Assembly: GCA_900554315.1 (NCBI GenBank)
Contig: USGP01000003.1
Coordinates: 27,775-91,774, forward strand
Reading direction: 5' to 3'
Length of the DNA stretch: 64,000 nt
From: an uncultured Mycoplasmatota bacterium
GTDB taxonomy: Bacteria > Bacillota_I > Bacilli_A > RF39 > UBA660
This document shows positions 17,544 through 28,202 of this stretch, one piece after another. Within the stretch, counting starts at the first letter, position 1. Every line of letters starts with the position of its first letter. The position numbers and the translations under genes are program-made. The notes beneath the pieces were generated by a model that saw only the letters and a list, made by a program, of their open reading frames with translations, ran no database searches and was not told where the DNA came from.

Positions 17544-17567
17544 ATTGTATTACTTCATTACTGTGTC

Positions 17568-17960
17568 TTATTTGTCTTCTTTTCCTGCCTTTTTAGCAGG
17601 TTTCTTTTCTTCAGGTTTAGCTTCATCTACTAACTTTAAAATTACCATTAATGAGTTATCTCCGCGACGTTCTGATAATTTTAAAATTTGAGTGTATCCA
17701 CCATTACGGTTTTCAAAACGTTTTGCTAAATCATGGAAGATTTTATCAACAACTTTTTTGTCATTGTGTAAGAATGCTAAAGCTTTACGACGAGAAACTA
17801 AATCACCTTTTTTACCATAAGTAATCATTTTATCAACAAACTTACGAACTTCTTTTGCTCTAGTTTCTGTAGTAGTAATTGATTCGTTAACAACTACTTG
17901 TTTTGTTAAAGTAGCTAGCATACTTCTTCTATGTTTGTTATCTACACCTAATTTTCTCAT
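17568..17960 (-). CDS. rplQ: Ribosomal protein L17
   Basis: This 130-aa protein has [20 protein letters not shown] at the start (the usual form is RKLGRxxxHRxAML) and ends with a Lys/Glu/Ala-rich tail. It lines the 50S exit region and is the last gene of the ribosomal tract, 20 bp after rpoA. The IS remnant follows immediately. Confidence 0.97.
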   Translation of the reverse strand: MRKLGVDNKHRRSMLATLTKQVVVNESITTTETRAKEVRKFVDKMITYGKKGDLVSRRKALAFLHNDKKVVDKIFHDLAKRFENRNGGYTQILKLSERRGDNSLMVILKLVDEAKPEEKKPAKKAGKEDK

Positions 17961-17980
17961 AGTTATTTCCTCCTTATATT

Positions 17981-18931
17981 TTAGTCGTCATCACGTAAAA
18001 CTAGACCCATATCTCTAATTTTGTCTAATACTTCTTTTAGAGATTTTTTACCTAGATTACGGATTTTCATCATGTCTGATTCACTCTTATTAACAAGATC
18101 TTGTAAAGTATGAATTCCAGCTCTCTTTAAGCAGTTATATGCTCTTACTGAGAAGTCTAAGTCTTCAATTGATGTCTCTAGAGCTTTTACTTTAGGATCT
18201 TCTGTCTTTTCAATCATCATTCCACTTACATCTGCAATTGATGATAAATCTGTTAAGATTTGGAAATGTTCAATTAAAATTCTTGAAGCTAAAGCAATTG
18301 CTTCTTCTGGCTTCATAGAACCATTTGTCCATACGTCTAAAATTAATTTATCATAACTTTCATCTTGTCCGACACGAGCGTTTGCAACTTCATATGATAC
18401 TCTTTCAATAGGAGAATATAATGAGTCAATAGCTATAACTCCTGCTTTCTTAATATCATGGATTTTCTTGTTGTCTTCACTTCTTACATATCCACGACCA
18501 TTTGAAACAGTCATTTCCATGTTTAGAGATGCTCCTTTTGATAAAGTAGCGATAACTTTATCTTTGTTAATAACTTCGATATCAGCATCGTGTTCAATAT
18601 CTCCAGCAGTGATTTCTCCTTCTTTTGTTGTGTTAATACGAACAATCTTTTCTTCATTTGAATGGTTCTTGAATACTACACCTTTCAAATTTAAAATGAT
18701 TGTTGTTACATCTTCATAAACACCTTCGATTGTTTGGAATTCATGAAGAACACCATCAATTTTAATACTGCTAATTGCACTTCCTGGAAGAGATGATAAC
18801 ATTACTCTTCTTAAAGCATTACCAATTGTAGTACCAAAACCTCTTTCTAATGGTTCTAATTCAAATCTACCATAGAAATTGCTTTCTACAGAATCTGTTA
18901 TTTTATAAATTGGTTTTTCAAATTGTAACAT
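17981..18931 (-). CDS. rpoA: RNA polymerase alpha subunit
   Basis: At 316 aa it is the normal length. The N-terminal dimerisation domain contains [19 protein letters not shown] and [18 protein letters not shown]. The C-terminal domain (about 245-316) contains the helix-hairpin-helix [14 protein letters not shown] and [11 protein letters not shown], which contacts UP elements and activators. Confidence 0.98.
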   Translation of the reverse strand: MLQFEKPIYKITDSVESNFYGRFELEPLERGFGTTIGNALRRVMLSSLPGSAISSIKIDGVLHEFQTIEGVYEDVTTIILNLKGVVFKNHSNEEKIVRINTTKEGEITAGDIEHDADIEVINKDKVIATLSKGASLNMEMTVSNGRGYVRSEDNKKIHDIKKAGVIAIDSLYSPIERVSYEVANARVGQDESYDKLILDVWTNGSMKPEEAIALASRILIEHFQILTDLSSIADVSGMMIEKTEDPKVKALETSIEDLDFSVRAYNCLKRAGIHTLQDLVNKSESDMMKIRNLGKKSLKEVLDKIRDMGLVLRDDD

Positions 18932-18955
18932 GAACTAACCTCCCTTATTCATTAA

Positions 18956-19339
18956 TTATACACGTGGACGTTTTGGTGGACGACATCCATTGTGTGGTAT
19001 TGGTGTAACGTCAACAATTGTAGTTACTTCTAATCCTGCAGTTTGAAGTGAACGAATTGCTGTTTCTCTACCTGGTCCTAAACCTTTTACACGTACTTCA
19101 ACTTTACGCATACCCATGTCATATGCAGCTTTTCCAGCAGCTTCTGCAGCCATACCAGCAGCAAATGGAGTTGATTTTTTACTACCTTTGAATCCAATAG
19201 CTCCAGATGATGCCCAGCTAATTACGTTACCATCCTTATCTGTGATTGTTGTAATTGTATTATTGAATGTTGAATGAATATGAGCAATACCTTCAGGAAC
19301 ATTCTTTTTAACTTTTTTCTTTCTTGTTTTGTAAGCCAT
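18956..19339 (-). CDS. rpsK: Ribosomal protein S11
   Basis: This 127-aa protein has [19 protein letters not shown] sequence, a [15 protein letters not shown] block and the invariant tail [14 protein letters not shown]. It is part of the 30S platform and lies between rpsM and rpoA in the standard alpha-operon order. Confidence 0.98.
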   Translation of the reverse strand: MAYKTRKKKVKKNVPEGIAHIHSTFNNTITTITDKDGNVISWASSGAIGFKGSKKSTPFAAGMAAEAAGKAAYDMGMRKVEVRVKGLGPGRETAIRSLQTAGLEVTTIVDVTPIPHNGCRPPKRPRV

Positions 19340-19377
19340 CTAGTTTACCTCCTTTAAAATTTCTTTCATTAAGTTAA

Positions 19378-19746
19378 CTAAGCTTTTTTCTTGTTAGCTA
19401 CTACTTTTCCTTTACCTTTACGAGTACGTGCATTACGATTTGTTCTTTGTCCTCTTACAGGTAATCCTTTTTTATGGCGACTTCCTTGATATGAGTTAAT
19501 TTCCATCTTAGTTTTGATGTTCATATTTACTTCACGACGAAGATCACCTTCTGTTAAATGTTTGTTAATTTCATCACGAATTTTAACTAAATCTTCTTGA
19601 GATAAATCTTTTGTCTTTGTTGTTGGATCAATTTTTGCAGCTTTTAAAATTTGTTTTGCTAAACTTTGTCCAATACCATAAATATAAGTTAATGAAATAC
19701 AAATGTGTTTGTCGTTTGGAATATCTACACCTTTAATACGTGCCAT
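19378..19746 (-). CDS. rpsM: Ribosomal protein S13
   Basis: This 122-aa protein starts [20 protein letters not shown] with a [11 protein letters not shown] helix-hairpin-helix and ends [17 protein letters not shown]. It sits in the 30S head, contacting the P-site tRNA. Confidence 0.98.
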   Translation of the reverse strand: MARIKGVDIPNDKHICISLTYIYGIGQSLAKQILKAAKIDPTTKTKDLSQEDLVKIRDEINKHLTEGDLRREVNMNIKTKMEINSYQGSRHKKGLPVRGQRTNRNARTRKGKGKVVANKKKA

Positions 19747-19765
19747 ATCTTACACCTCCTAAAAA

Positions 19766-19879
19766 TTATCCTTGTCTTTGTTTGTGTTTTGGATTTTCAC
19801 AAATGATTCTAACTGTACCTTTACGTTTTACAACTTTGCATTTTTCGCAAATTGGTTTAACAGATGCTTTTACTTTCAT
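19766..19879 (-). CDS. rpmJ: Ribosomal protein L36
   Basis: This 37-aa protein, [19 protein letters not shown] onward, ends [10 protein letters not shown]. Cys11, Cys14, Cys27 and His32 form the zinc-binding set of the C+ type of L36. The ATG is at 19877-19879 with AGGGATAGT upstream, and the stop is TAA at 19766. It lies in its normal place between infA and rpsM. A single zinc-type copy suggests no zinc-sparing need at this locus. Confidence 0.97.
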   Translation of the reverse strand: MKVKASVKPICEKCKVVKRKGTVRIICENPKHKQRQG

Positions 19880-19892
19880 ACTATCCCTCCTA

Positions 19893-20108
19893 TTATTTAC
19901 GATAGGTTATACGCCCACGTGTTAAGTCATAAGGCGAAAGTTCTATCATTACGGTATCTCCTGCTAAGATACGAATATAGTTCATTCGTATTTTACCAGA
20001 AACGTGAGCTTCCACAATGTGTCCATTTTCTAGTTGAACTTTGAATTTTCCACCTGGGATAATTTCAAGAACTTTACCTTCCATTTCAATTGTATCTTCT
20101 TTGGCCAT
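19893..20108 (-). CDS. infA: Translation initiation factor IF-1
   Basis: This 71-aa S1/OB-fold protein has [20 protein letters not shown] and ends [15 protein letters not shown]. It binds the 30S A site with IF-2 and IF-3. It starts 3 bp after map. Confidence 0.98.
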   Translation of the reverse strand: MAKEDTIEMEGKVLEIIPGGKFKVQLENGHIVEAHVSGKIRMNYIRILAGDTVMIELSPYDLTRGRITYRK

Positions 20109-20111
20109 CTT

Positions 20112-20861
20112 TTACCACTCTCCTGTTAAGATTTGATATCCATCTTTTGTTACTGCTACTGTATGTTCAAAATGTGCTGATAAGCTTCCGTCTACTGTAT
20201 CAATAGTCCAATCATTGTCATGAACAAAGATTTTAGGACTACCCATTGTTAACATAGGCTCTACAGCAATTACCATACCTTCTCTTAGTCTTGGACCAGT
20301 ATTTGGAATTCCATAATTTGGAACTTCAGGATCTTCATGTACAGAAGTTCCTACTCCATGACCACATAATTCTTTTACGACACCTAGGTTATGCTTATGG
20401 GCGTATTGTTCAATCGCATAACCAATGTCTCCAATTCTATTTCCTGGTTTTACTTGTGCTAAACCAACGAATAGAGCCTCTTCTGTGTCTTTAAGTAACT
20501 GTTTTGTCTTTTCATCTACTTCTCCTACTGTGTAAGTCCAAGCAGAATCCCCATGGTATCCTTTATAACAGGCACCAATATCAATAGAAATAATGTCTCC
20601 ATTCTTTAATTTTCTATCGCTTGGAAATCCATGAACTACTTCTGAATTGATACTTGTACATAGTGTAGATGGGAACCCTTCGTATCCTTTAAAAGAAGGA
20701 GTCGCATCTTTACTTCTAATGAAGTCTTCTGCTAATTTATCAAGTTCTTTTGTTGTGATTCCTTCTTTTACAAATGGTTTTAGATACTGATGAGTTTGAT
20801 ATACTATATTACCAGCGATCTTTAATAATTCAATTTCTCTTTGACTTTTAATTGTTATCAT
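20112..20861 (-). CDS. map: Methionine aminopeptidase, type I
   Basis: This 249-aa enzyme shows all five metal ligands: the two Asp in IDIGACYKGYHGDSAW, His in GHGVGTSVHE, Glu in IAVEPML and Glu in HFEHTVAVT. It removes the initiator Met from nascent chains. It lies in the adk-map-infA order typical of Firmicutes, with a 5-bp gap after adk. Confidence 0.98.
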   Translation of the reverse strand: MITIKSQREIELLKIAGNIVYQTHQYLKPFVKEGITTKELDKLAEDFIRSKDATPSFKGYEGFPSTLCTSINSEVVHGFPSDRKLKNGDIISIDIGACYKGYHGDSAWTYTVGEVDEKTKQLLKDTEEALFVGLAQVKPGNRIGDIGYAIEQYAHKHNLGVVKELCGHGVGTSVHEDPEVPNYGIPNTGPRLREGMVIAVEPMLTMGSPKIFVHDNDWTIDTVDGSLSAHFEHTVAVTKDGYQILTGEW

Positions 20862-20866
20862 TAAAT

Positions 20867-21550
20867 TTATTCATCTCCATCATTTTTCGAGAAGCTAGAA
20901 TTGCTGATAATCTTTTCTATCTCTCGAAAGACATTTTTAATCGTGTCATTACCGTTAACTTCTTTTAGAACACCTTGTTCTCTATAATGTTCTATAATAG
21001 GTTCGGTCTTTTCTTTATACATTTTATATCTTGTTTGGAATGCTTCTAAGTTGTCATCGTTTCTTTGATATAATTTTCCACCACAAACGTCACATACTGA
21101 TTCCACTTGTGGAGAACTGGATTTATCATTGATGTTGTATACTGCATGGCAGTCCTCACATACTCTTCTACCAGTTATTCGTTTTTCTAATGTCTTTTCG
21201 TCGATTACAATTGAAATTACATTTCCTACTTCATATCCTAACTTTTTTAGGATGTTATCATATTCAACTGCTTGATCTAGACTTCTTGGAAATCCATCAA
21301 TGATATATCCGTTTTTGCAATCATCTTGCTTTAGTCTTTCTTCAATTAGTTGATATGTAATTTCATCTTTTACTAATTTACCACTTGCTAATGTTTCATT
21401 TACATAATTTCCAATCTCACTATCTTCTTTTGCTATTTCTCTTAAGATGTCTCCTGTTGAGATATGTGGGATATGATATTTAGCAACTACAAGCTCTGCC
21501 TGTGTTCCTTTTCCAGCAGCAGGTGGTGCTATAAACATAATATTTTTCAT
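20867..21550 (-). CDS. adk: Adenylate kinase, zinc-lid form
   Basis: This 227-aa enzyme has the P-loop APPAAGKGTQ (GxxGxGKGT form altered to PPAAGKGT), PHISTGDILR for AMP binding, IIDGFPRSLDQA and ITGRRVCEDCHAVYN. The lid carries Cys-x2-Cys and a second Cys-x2-Cys (VCDVCGG), the structural zinc site of Gram-positive Adk. Directly follows secY (2-bp gap). Confidence 0.97.
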   Translation of the reverse strand: MKNIMFIAPPAAGKGTQAELVVAKYHIPHISTGDILREIAKEDSEIGNYVNETLASGKLVKDEITYQLIEERLKQDDCKNGYIIDGFPRSLDQAVEYDNILKKLGYEVGNVISIVIDEKTLEKRITGRRVCEDCHAVYNINDKSSSPQVESVCDVCGGKLYQRNDDNLEAFQTRYKMYKEKTEPIIEHYREQGVLKEVNGNDTIKNVFREIEKIISNSSFSKNDGDE

Positions 21551-21552
21551 TT

Positions 21553-22827
21553 TTACCTTCTACTATATCCTCTCTTATAACTTCTGGTCAAGATACTTCC
21601 TTCCAATTGTTTATAAGTTTCAAGTGCAACACCTACAACGATTAATAATCCTGTACCACCGATTGATACACTTGTAGGTAAACTTGTTATTTGTGAAAAT
21701 AGAATTGGTAATCCGGCAATTATTACTAGGAATGTTGCTCCTAAAATAGTTAGCCTTGATAAAATCTTACTTAAATGTTTCTTTGTATCTTCTCCAGGTC
21801 TAATACCAGGTATATACCCTCCGTTTTCTTGTAGGTTCTTAGCAAATTCATCTGGCTTTACTTGTATGAATGTATAGAAGTAAGCAAAGAAGAAAATGAA
21901 TATAACATATATTAAGAATCCTACTGGAGTTGTATATGTTAAATACTTTTGTACAACTAAAGTAAATGTATCATTTTTAATAACTTGTGCCAATATACCA
22001 GGAATTGCAAGTAAACTTGATGCAAAGATTACTGGAATAACTCCTGCTGTATTAATTTTAATTGGCATAAAACTTTGTGCTGATGCTCCATATGCACTTG
22101 TTGATTTGTTTGCATATTGGATTGGTATTCTTCTTTCTGATTCCTGAACAAAAATCATTCCAATAACAATTGCAAAGTATACAATTACAAATAGAATAAA
22201 TTTAATAATTCCTAATGTAATTACTTGTGCAGTTCCATCTAATGTTACAAGTCCGGTAAAGGCATCTATAAACATCTGTGGAAGAGTTGCGATGATACCA
22301 GCCATAATAATTAAGCTTGTACCATTTCCTAATCCCTTTTGAGATATTTGATCACCTAACCATAATAGGAATGCAGTACCTGCTGTTAGAACCGTTGCTA
22401 TATATAAATATTCTAATACGTCACCGGTTCTTCCAATGAAGGCGAATGCAAATGCATATCCTTCAATGAAAGCAAATGCAATACCTAAGTATCTAGTAAT
22501 TTGATTTAATTTTTGTCTTCCCGTTGCTCCTTGCTTTCTTAATTCAGAAAAGTATGGAACAATATCCATTTGTAATAACTGCATAATAATGGATGCAGTA
22601 ATGTATGGCATTACACCTAAAGCGAATATTGAGAAGTTTTGTAAAGCTCCACCACCAAGGGTGTTAACCAATTCTAGAAAACCTAAATTACTTGTTAAGT
22701 CTTGTGTTCCTGGAACTCGAATTGAAATACCTAGTATGAAGATCAATAGTGCCCCAAGAGTAAAGTATAAACGATGACGTAAATCTTTGTTCGTTGAGGT
22801 AAATAATTGCTTCATAGTTTTGAACAT
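21553..22827 (-). CDS. secY: SecY, preprotein translocase channel
   Basis: This 424-aa protein has ten membrane helices, including the plug/TM2 area GGALQNFSIFALGVMPYITA, ASIIMQLLQ, and the cytoplasmic loop ending PGIRPGEDTKKHL. It is the central pore of the Sec translocon. It starts 1 bp after rplO. Confidence 0.98.
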   Translation of the reverse strand: MFKTMKQLFTSTNKDLRHRLYFTLGALLIFILGISIRVPGTQDLTSNLGFLELVNTLGGGALQNFSIFALGVMPYITASIIMQLLQMDIVPYFSELRKQGATGRQKLNQITRYLGIAFAFIEGYAFAFAFIGRTGDVLEYLYIATVLTAGTAFLLWLGDQISQKGLGNGTSLIIMAGIIATLPQMFIDAFTGLVTLDGTAQVITLGIIKFILFVIVYFAIVIGMIFVQESERRIPIQYANKSTSAYGASAQSFMPIKINTAGVIPVIFASSLLAIPGILAQVIKNDTFTLVVQKYLTYTTPVGFLIYVIFIFFFAYFYTFIQVKPDEFAKNLQENGGYIPGIRPGEDTKKHLSKILSRLTILGATFLVIIAGLPILFSQITSLPTSVSIGGTGLLIVVGVALETYKQLEGSILTRSYKRGYSRR

Positions 22828-22828
22828 A

Positions 22829-23272
22829 CTAGATCACCTCAGCTTTACTTCCTGATTCTTTGATCTTTTCTAATGCACTAGTTGAGAATTTATTTGCTTG
22901 AATTGTCAACTTATGCTCTAATTTTCCATTTCCTAATACTTTTAATCCGTCTAATTGTTTCTTAATAATTCCTTTATCCTTTAGTAATGCAGGTGTAACT
23001 ACAGTACCATCTTCAAATACATTTAAGTCACTTAAGTTAACTGTAGCATAGCTAACTTTGAACTTAGCATTTGTAAATCCTCTTTTTGGTAATCTTCTAT
23101 ATAATGGTAATTGTCCACCTTCAAATACTGGATTGATACTACCACCACTACGTGCTTTTTGTCCTTTTTGTCCGCGTCCACATGTTTTACCAAGACCACT
23201 ACCTGGACCGCGTCCTACACGTTTTCTCGCATGAGTAGCACCGATATTTTTTTCTAATTCATGTAATTTCAT
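22829..23272 (-). CDS. rplO: Ribosomal protein L15
   Basis: This 147-aa protein has the Gly/Arg-rich N-terminus [19 protein letters not shown] and the [10 protein letters not shown] block. Its ATG shares a nucleotide with the rpsE stop, leaving no room for rpmD (L30), which usually lies between them. Confidence 0.98.
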   Translation of the reverse strand: MKLHELEKNIGATHARKRVGRGPGSGLGKTCGRGQKGQKARSGGSINPVFEGGQLPLYRRLPKRGFTNAKFKVSYATVNLSDLNVFEDGTVVTPALLKDKGIIKKQLDGLKVLGNGKLEHKLTIQANKFSTSALEKIKESGSKAEVI

Positions 23273-23781
23273 TATCCTAATATCTCCTCTACTGTTTTAC
23301 CGCGAAGTGCTGCTACTTGTTCAACAGTTTTCATTGATTTTAATGCATTTAATGCAGCAGTTGCAGTATTAATTTTAGTTCTTGCTCCTAGTGATTTAGA
23401 GACAACATCACGAATTCCTGCTAATTCTAAGATAGCACGAACAGCTCCACCAGCAATGATACCAGTACCAGCTGGAGCAGGTTTAATGATAACTCTTGCA
23501 GCACCACTTGTTCCTACCATTTCATGAGCTACTGTTCTTCCATCAATTAGAGGTATTGTGATCATTTTTTTGTTTGCATCTTGAATTGCTTTCTTAATTG
23601 CATCAGGTACTTCGTTTGCTTTACCAATACCTAATCCAACTTTACCTTTACGGTCACCTACGACAACAGTTGCTGAATATCTTCTACGACGTCCACCTTT
23701 AGTAACTTTAACTACGCTTTTAACGTCGATTACTAATTCTTCTAGCAACTTTTCTCTAGGTTCTTGAGACTTTCTTTGCAT
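23272..23781 (-). CDS. rpsE: Ribosomal protein S5
   Basis: This 169-aa protein has [20 protein letters not shown], the [18 protein letters not shown] loop and [19 protein letters not shown]. It contributes to the mRNA entry site and decoding fidelity. It is directly coupled to rplO. Confidence 0.98.
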   Translation of the reverse strand: MQRKSQEPREKLLEELVIDVKSVVKVTKGGRRRRYSATVVVGDRKGKVGLGIGKANEVPDAIKKAIQDANKKMITIPLIDGRTVAHEMVGTSGAARVIIKPAPAGTGIIAGGAVRAILELAGIRDVVSKSLGARTKINTATAALNALKSMKTVEQVAALRGKTVEEILG

Positions 23782-23793
23782 AATACCCTCCTA

Positions 23794-24156
23794 TTAGAAT
23801 TCTAATCCATTTTCACGTGCAGCTTCTGCTAAAGCTTTTACACGTCCATGATAAAGGTATCCTCCTCTATCAAATACCACTTTTGTAATTTTTGCTTTTG
23901 TTGCTTTTTCGGCAATTGCCTTTCCAACAACTTTAGCTGCTTCAACATTACTTCCGTTTTCAATCTTTAAATCTTTGTCTAATGAGGAAGCAGATACAAG
24001 AGTAGTTCTAGTTTCATCATCGATAATTTGTGCATAAATTCCAGTATTAGAACGGAATACGCATAATCTAGGTACTGCGCTTGTTCCCATTAAATCTTTA
24101 CGAATTCTTTGATGGCGAACTTCACGCATATTATTACGAGATTCTTTTTTTATCAT
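23794..24156 (-). CDS. rplR: Ribosomal protein L18
   Basis: This 120-aa 5S rRNA-binding protein has [41 protein letters not shown] and the ending [23 protein letters not shown]. The ATG at 24156 has AAAGGAG upstream. Confidence 0.98.
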   Translation of the reverse strand: MIKKESRNNMREVRHQRIRKDLMGTSAVPRLCVFRSNTGIYAQIIDDETRTTLVSASSLDKDLKIENGSNVEAAKVVGKAIAEKATKAKITKVVFDRGGYLYHGRVKALAEAARENGLEF

Positions 24157-24181
24157 ACTTTGATTTCTCCTTTCCTACTTA

Positions 24182-24712
24182 TTAAGCAGCTTTCTTTCCT
24201 TCTTTACGACGAACATGTTCATCTTTATAACGAATACCTTTACCTTTATATGGTTCAGGTTGTCTTACTTTTCTGATATTAGCAGCGAATTCTCCAACTA
24301 ATACTTTATCAATTCCTTTAACAGTAATTTCAGTATTTCCGTTAGCTTCTACTGTTAATCCTTCTGGTACTTCAATCTCAACTGGATGAGAGTAACCAGC
24401 ATTAATAACTAATTTTTTACCTTGAACATTGAAACGATATCCAACACCAATGATTTCTAATCCTTTTTCATAACCTTTGGTAACACCTTCGATCATATTG
24501 TGGATTAATGCATTCATTGTACCGTGCATAGCTTTCGCATTTTCGTTCTTACGTTCTAAAGTAATTTTGTTATCTTCTTGTTTCATTGTAATGTCTTTTA
24601 ACATTTTTTGTGATAATGTTCCTTTTGGTCCAGTTACTGTTACAACATTATTTTCTTCTGTAACTGTAACTCCTTCAGGAACAATAATTGTACGATTTCC
24701 TATACGGCTCAT
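24182..24712 (-). CDS. rplF: Ribosomal protein L6
   Basis: This 176-aa two-domain protein has [10 protein letters not shown] in the first repeat and the C-terminal [19 protein letters not shown]. It lies near the factor-binding centre of the 50S. Confidence 0.98.
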   Translation of the reverse strand: MSRIGNRTIIVPEGVTVTEENNVVTVTGPKGTLSQKMLKDITMKQEDNKITLERKNENAKAMHGTMNALIHNMIEGVTKGYEKGLEIIGVGYRFNVQGKKLVINAGYSHPVEIEVPEGLTVEANGNTEITVKGIDKVLVGEFAANIRKVRQPEPYKGKGIRYKDEHVRRKEGKKAA

Positions 24713-24738
24713 CTTGACACCTCCTTATATTTTTTTTA

Positions 24739-25137
24739 TTACCAAATATAAGCTAGAACTTCCCCACCTATATTTTCTTTACGTGCTTCTTTATCTGTCA
24801 TAATTCCTTTAGATGTAGAAAGGATAGCAATTCCTAATCCATTTAATACTCTTGGAATTTCGTTGCTGTTAACATAAACACGAAGTCCTGGTTTAGAAAT
24901 TCTCTTTAGCCCTGTTATAACTCTTTCTTTCTTATTATATTTTAAAGTTAAAAGAATTTTTCCTTGAGCATCTTCTTTTACAACTTTGTAATCTTTAATA
25001 AATCCTTCATCTTTTAAGATTCTTGCGATTTCTTCTTTCATTTTTGATGCAGGTACTTCTACTTGTTCATAACGCATTTGGTTAGCATTACGAATACGAG
25101 TTAACATATCTGCAATTGTATCTGTTACTACTGCCAT
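24739..25137 (-). CDS. rpsH: Ribosomal protein S8
   Basis: This is a 132-aa protein from ATG 25137, which has AAAGGAGGAG six bases upstream. A GTG/ATG 27 nt earlier only adds sequence overlapping that site. Conserved [14 protein letters not shown] and the C-terminal [20 protein letters not shown] confirm S8, a central 16S assembly protein. Confidence 0.98.
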   Translation of the reverse strand: MAVVTDTIADMLTRIRNANQMRYEQVEVPASKMKEEIARILKDEGFIKDYKVVKEDAQGKILLTLKYNKKERVITGLKRISKPGLRVYVNSNEIPRVLNGLGIAILSTSKGIMTDKEARKENIGGEVLAYIW

Positions 25138-25157
25138 AATAAACTCCTCCTTTCCAA

Positions 25158-25343
25158 TTACCAACTTGATTTCTTAAGTCCTGGTATTTGTCCTTTATAA
25201 GCTAATTCACGGAAGCAAATACGGCAGATTCCGAATTTACTCATAACTGCGTGAGGTCTACCACAACGAGCACATCTAGTATATTCACGTACTTTAAACT
25301 TTTGTGGTCTATTAGCTTTTACTATCATACTTTTCTTTGCCAT
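25158..25343 (-). CDS. rpsN: Ribosomal protein S14, zinc-binding short form
   Basis: At 61 aa this is the short type. Two Cys-x2-Cys pairs (CARCGRPH and CRICFRE) bind zinc, and the protein ends [15 protein letters not shown]. Confidence 0.98.
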   Translation of the reverse strand: MAKKSMIVKANRPQKFKVREYTRCARCGRPHAVMSKFGICRICFRELAYKGQIPGLKKSSW

Positions 25344-25360
25344 AATATTCCTCCCATTTT

Positions 25361-25900
25361 TTACTTTCTAAAAGGAATTCCAAGTCCGTTTAATAAATCG
25401 AATGATTCTTCGTTAGTTTTTGCTGTTGTTACAAATACGATATCCATTCCACGTACTTTTACAACTTCATCATAATCAATTTCTGAAAAGATTAATTGTT
25501 CTTTAATTCCCATAGTATAGTTTCCTCTACCATCAAAAGATTTTGGACTAACTCCACGGAAATCTCTTACTGCAGGTAGAGCAATTGCAATAAGTTTATC
25601 CATAAAGTTATACATGTTTTCTCCACGTAATGTAACTTTACATCCAATTGCATGTCCTTCTCTTACTTTAAATCCAGCGATTGACTTTTTAGCTCTTGTA
25701 ATTACTGGCTTTTGTCCTGAGATTTTTGCTAAGTCAGCTACAGCTGCATCGATTAATTTTGAATTTGATGTAGCATCACCAACACCGATGTTAATAACAA
25801 TCTTTTCTAACTTTGGAACTTCCATAATTGATTTATAATTATATTTTTCTTTTAAACTTGGAACAACTTCATTTAAGTATTTCTCTTTTAGGCGGTTCAT
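25361..25900 (-). CDS. rplE: Ribosomal protein L5
   Basis: This 179-aa 5S rRNA-binding protein has [30 protein letters not shown] and the ending [11 protein letters not shown]. Confidence 0.98.
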   Translation of the reverse strand: MNRLKEKYLNEVVPSLKEKYNYKSIMEVPKLEKIVINIGVGDATSNSKLIDAAVADLAKISGQKPVITRAKKSIAGFKVREGHAIGCKVTLRGENMYNFMDKLIAIALPAVRDFRGVSPKSFDGRGNYTMGIKEQLIFSEIDYDEVVKVRGMDIVFVTTAKTNEESFDLLNGLGIPFRK

Positions 25901-25917
25901 AGTTACCCTCCTTCCAA

Positions 25918-26229
25918 TTAATCAAGCTTCTCGTTTGATTTTTTTGTGATTCTAATTTTTTTACCTGTTTTTGTATCAGTTGTATGTCCGATTCTAGTTC
26001 CTTTTTTTGTTTTAGGATCAACAATCATAACATTTGATGCATGAATTGGTTTTTCTACTTCAATAATTCCACCAGATTCATTAGCTGTAGGTTTTTGATG
26101 TTTCTTTACAACATTAACACCTTCAACTACAACTTTATTTTCGCTTCTTAATGTTTTAATAATTTTTCCTTCTTTACCTTTATCAGAACCAGCGATAACT
26201 ACAACTTTATCTCCTACTTTAAAGTTCAT
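25918..26229 (-). CDS. rplX: Ribosomal protein L24
   Basis: This 103-aa KOW-motif protein ([29 protein letters not shown]) initiates 50S assembly. Confidence 0.98.
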   Translation of the reverse strand: MNFKVGDKVVVIAGSDKGKEGKIIKTLRSENKVVVEGVNVVKKHQKPTANESGGIIEVEKPIHASNVMIVDPKTKKGTRIGHTTDTKTGKKIRITKKSNEKLD

Positions 26230-26244
26230 AATTTATCCTCCTCA

Positions 26245-26613
26245 TTATAGTACTTCTTTTGCTAAAGAAACAATTTTCATGTAGTCTTTATCACGAAGTT
26301 CTCTTGCGACTGGTCCAAAAATACGAGTACCTACTGGACTCTTGTCATCACGAATGATAACACAAGCATTGTCATCGAACTTAATATAACTTCCATCTTC
26401 ACGACGAACGCCTTGACGACTACGAACGATAACTGCTTTTACAACTTTTCCTTTTGGTAATGGTGAATTTGGAATTGCATTCTTAACTGTTCCAACTACT
26501 ACATCACCAATGTTACCTGTTTTTACTTTACTTCCGCCAAGTACACGAATTACTAATAATTCACGTGCACCAGTGTTATCAGCAACTTTTAAGCGGCTTT
26601 CTTGTTGTAACAT
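26245..26613 (-). CDS. rplN: Ribosomal protein L14
   Basis: This 122-aa protein has [20 protein letters not shown], a [19 protein letters not shown] segment and the end [20 protein letters not shown], which is typical for L14. Confidence 0.98.
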   Translation of the reverse strand: MLQQESRLKVADNTGARELLVIRVLGGSKVKTGNIGDVVVGTVKNAIPNSPLPKGKVVKAVIVRSRQGVRREDGSYIKFDDNACVIIRDDKSPVGTRIFGPVARELRDKDYMKIVSLAKEVL

Positions 26614-26647
26614 AGATTATTCCTCCTTCTTTTTAATCATCTAAGCG

Positions 26648-26908
26648 TTAAATAATAACTGCTTCTTTTACAACTTCTTTTAAATAGAAATGCTTTGTTT
26701 TTGACATTGGTCTTGTTTCAGCTATACGAACAGTGTCTCCAACTTTAGCAATATTTTTTTCATCATGTACACTATATTTCTTAGAGCTTTTAACTCTCTT
26801 GTGATATAATGGATGGTCTTTATAAGTTTCAACTAAAACGCTAATTGTCTTATCATTTGATGCACTAATTACTTTTCCAACTAATTCTCTTTTAATTTTC
26901 TTTTCCAT
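26648..26908 (-). CDS. rpsQ: Ribosomal protein S17
   Basis: This 86-aa OB-fold protein has [19 protein letters not shown] and [13 protein letters not shown]. The 34-bp gap to rplN is among the longer ones in this tract. Confidence 0.98.
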   Translation of the reverse strand: MEKKIKRELVGKVISASNDKTISVLVETYKDHPLYHKRVKSSKKYSVHDEKNIAKVGDTVRIAETRPMSKTKHFYLKEVVKEAVII

Positions 26909-26919
26909 TATATAACCTC

Positions 26920-27114
26920 CTATTCGTTACTTTCACGTTCTTTTAGAACAGTTTTCATTCTTGCAACGGTGTGTCTTAAATCTCTAATTCTAGAAGGTTT
27001 TTCAAGGTTTCCTGTAGCTTGTTGGAAACGTAAGTTAAATAATTCTTGTTTTGCTTCAAATAATTTTGCATTGATTTCTTCAGTTGTTAATTCTCTAATC
27101 TCTTTAACCTTCAT
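26920..27114 (-). CDS. rpmC: Ribosomal protein L29
   Basis: This is a 64-aa protein from ATG 27114 ([15 protein letters not shown]). It overlaps the end of rplP, whose last codons carry the GGTGGTG ribosome site. The upstream in-frame ATG would place the start before that site. The helical hairpin with [19 protein letters not shown] is diagnostic. Confidence 0.96.
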   Translation of the reverse strand: MKVKEIRELTTEEINAKLFEAKQELFNLRFQQATGNLEKPSRIRDLRHTVARMKTVLKERESNE

Positions 27115-27535
27115 TATTTTCACCACCATTTTCTTTCATTACAAATTTTGTTGCTATTGGTAGTTTATGAGATGCTAAACGTAATGCTTCACGAGCAACA
27201 TCTTCAGTAACTCCAGAAATTTCAAATAGAATTTTTCCTTCTTTAACAACAGCAACCCATCCTTCAACGTTACCTTTACCTTTACCTTGTCTTGTACCAA
27301 TTGGTTTTCTAGTAAGTGGCATGTGTGGGAATATATTAATCCATACTTTACCACCACGTTTCATGTAACGAGTCATAGCAATACGAGCAGCTTCGATTTG
27401 ATTCGCTGTAATCCAAGCTCCTTCTTTTGCTTGAAGACCATATTCTCCAAAACTTAATGTTCTATTTCCACGTGACTTTCCTTCGTAAGGTAATCTATGA
27501 ACACGACGATATTTAGTTCTTGACGGTATTAACAT
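27104..27535 (-). CDS. rplP: Ribosomal protein L16
   Basis: This 143-aa protein has [15 protein letters not shown], the [20 protein letters not shown] block and [12 protein letters not shown], placing it near the A-site tRNA elbow. It starts 1 bp after rpsC. Confidence 0.98.
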   Translation of the reverse strand: MLIPSRTKYRRVHRLPYEGKSRGNRTLSFGEYGLQAKEGAWITANQIEAARIAMTRYMKRGGKVWINIFPHMPLTRKPIGTRQGKGKGNVEGWVAVVKEGKILFEISGVTEDVAREALRLASHKLPIATKFVMKENGGENNEG

Positions 27536-27536
27536 A

Positions 27537-28187
27537 TTAATTACCTCCCTTAGATTTCTTGTTTAGGATTTCTCCTTTATAGATCCATACCTTTACACCA
27601 ATCTTACCAAATGTTGTATCTGCTTCTGATGTAGCATAATCAACATCTGCTCTTAATGTATGTAGAGGAATAGTTCCTTCTGTGTATCCTTCGCTACGTG
27701 CCATATCAGCACCACCTAAACGTCCAGATACTGATGTTTTAATTCCTTTAGCTCCTGCTTTCATAGCATTTCTGATTGCACGTTTTTGAGCCATACGGAA
27801 TGATGCTCTATTAGTAATTTGGTTAGCAATTGAATCAGCAACTAATTGAGCATTTAAATCTGCTTTTTTAATATCAACGATTGAGATTTGAACGTTTTCA
27901 TCTGCAACCTTTGATAGTTGTTTCTTTAATTTTTCGATTTCTTCTCCACCACGGCCAATCATAACACCTGGTTTAGAAGTGTGGATTACAACTTCACATC
28001 TTTTTGGATTTCTTTCGATTTCAACTTTTGCGATACCAGCATTTTTCATGTTCTTTTCTAAATATTTACGAATTTCAATATCTTTTAATAACACTTTAGA
28101 AAAGTCATTTTTCTTTGCGTACCACTTTGCTTCCCAGTCTTTGTTGATGCCAAGTCTTAACCCATTAGGATTAACTTTTTGTCCCAT
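27537..28187 (-). CDS. rpsC: Ribosomal protein S3
   Basis: This 216-aa protein has [18 protein letters not shown] and a KH domain with [15 protein letters not shown], part of the mRNA entry helicase. It ends in a basic tail. Confidence 0.98.
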   Translation of the reverse strand: MGQKVNPNGLRLGINKDWEAKWYAKKNDFSKVLLKDIEIRKYLEKNMKNAGIAKVEIERNPKRCEVVIHTSKPGVMIGRGGEEIEKLKKQLSKVADENVQISIVDIKKADLNAQLVADSIANQITNRASFRMAQKRAIRNAMKAGAKGIKTSVSGRLGGADMARSEGYTEGTIPLHTLRADVDYATSEADTTFGKIGVKVWIYKGEILNKKSKGGN

Positions 28188-28202
28188 GTTTTAACCTCCT
28201 TA

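Larger units (their letters stand above)
16893..17560 (-). mobile_element. Internally deleted IS3-family insertion sequence
   Basis: It comprises a hairpin end (17507-17543), orfA, an A-AAA-AAG slippery heptamer (17147-17153 on the minus strand) typical of IS3 programmed -1 frameshifting, and an orfB remnant. Its outer limits are uncertain. Similarity to the second copy at the right edge suggests the end extends about 30 bp past the hairpin toward rplQ. It sits between rplQ and the SDR gene. This stretch (16722-17110) holds no other clear gene. Confidence 0.7.

Noticed and set aside
21111..21125. TCCAC-TT-GTGGA hairpin in adk as a member of the dispersed palindrome family
   Set aside because: The loop is 2 bases, not 7, and the flanks do not match; it is probably a chance result of coding sequence.
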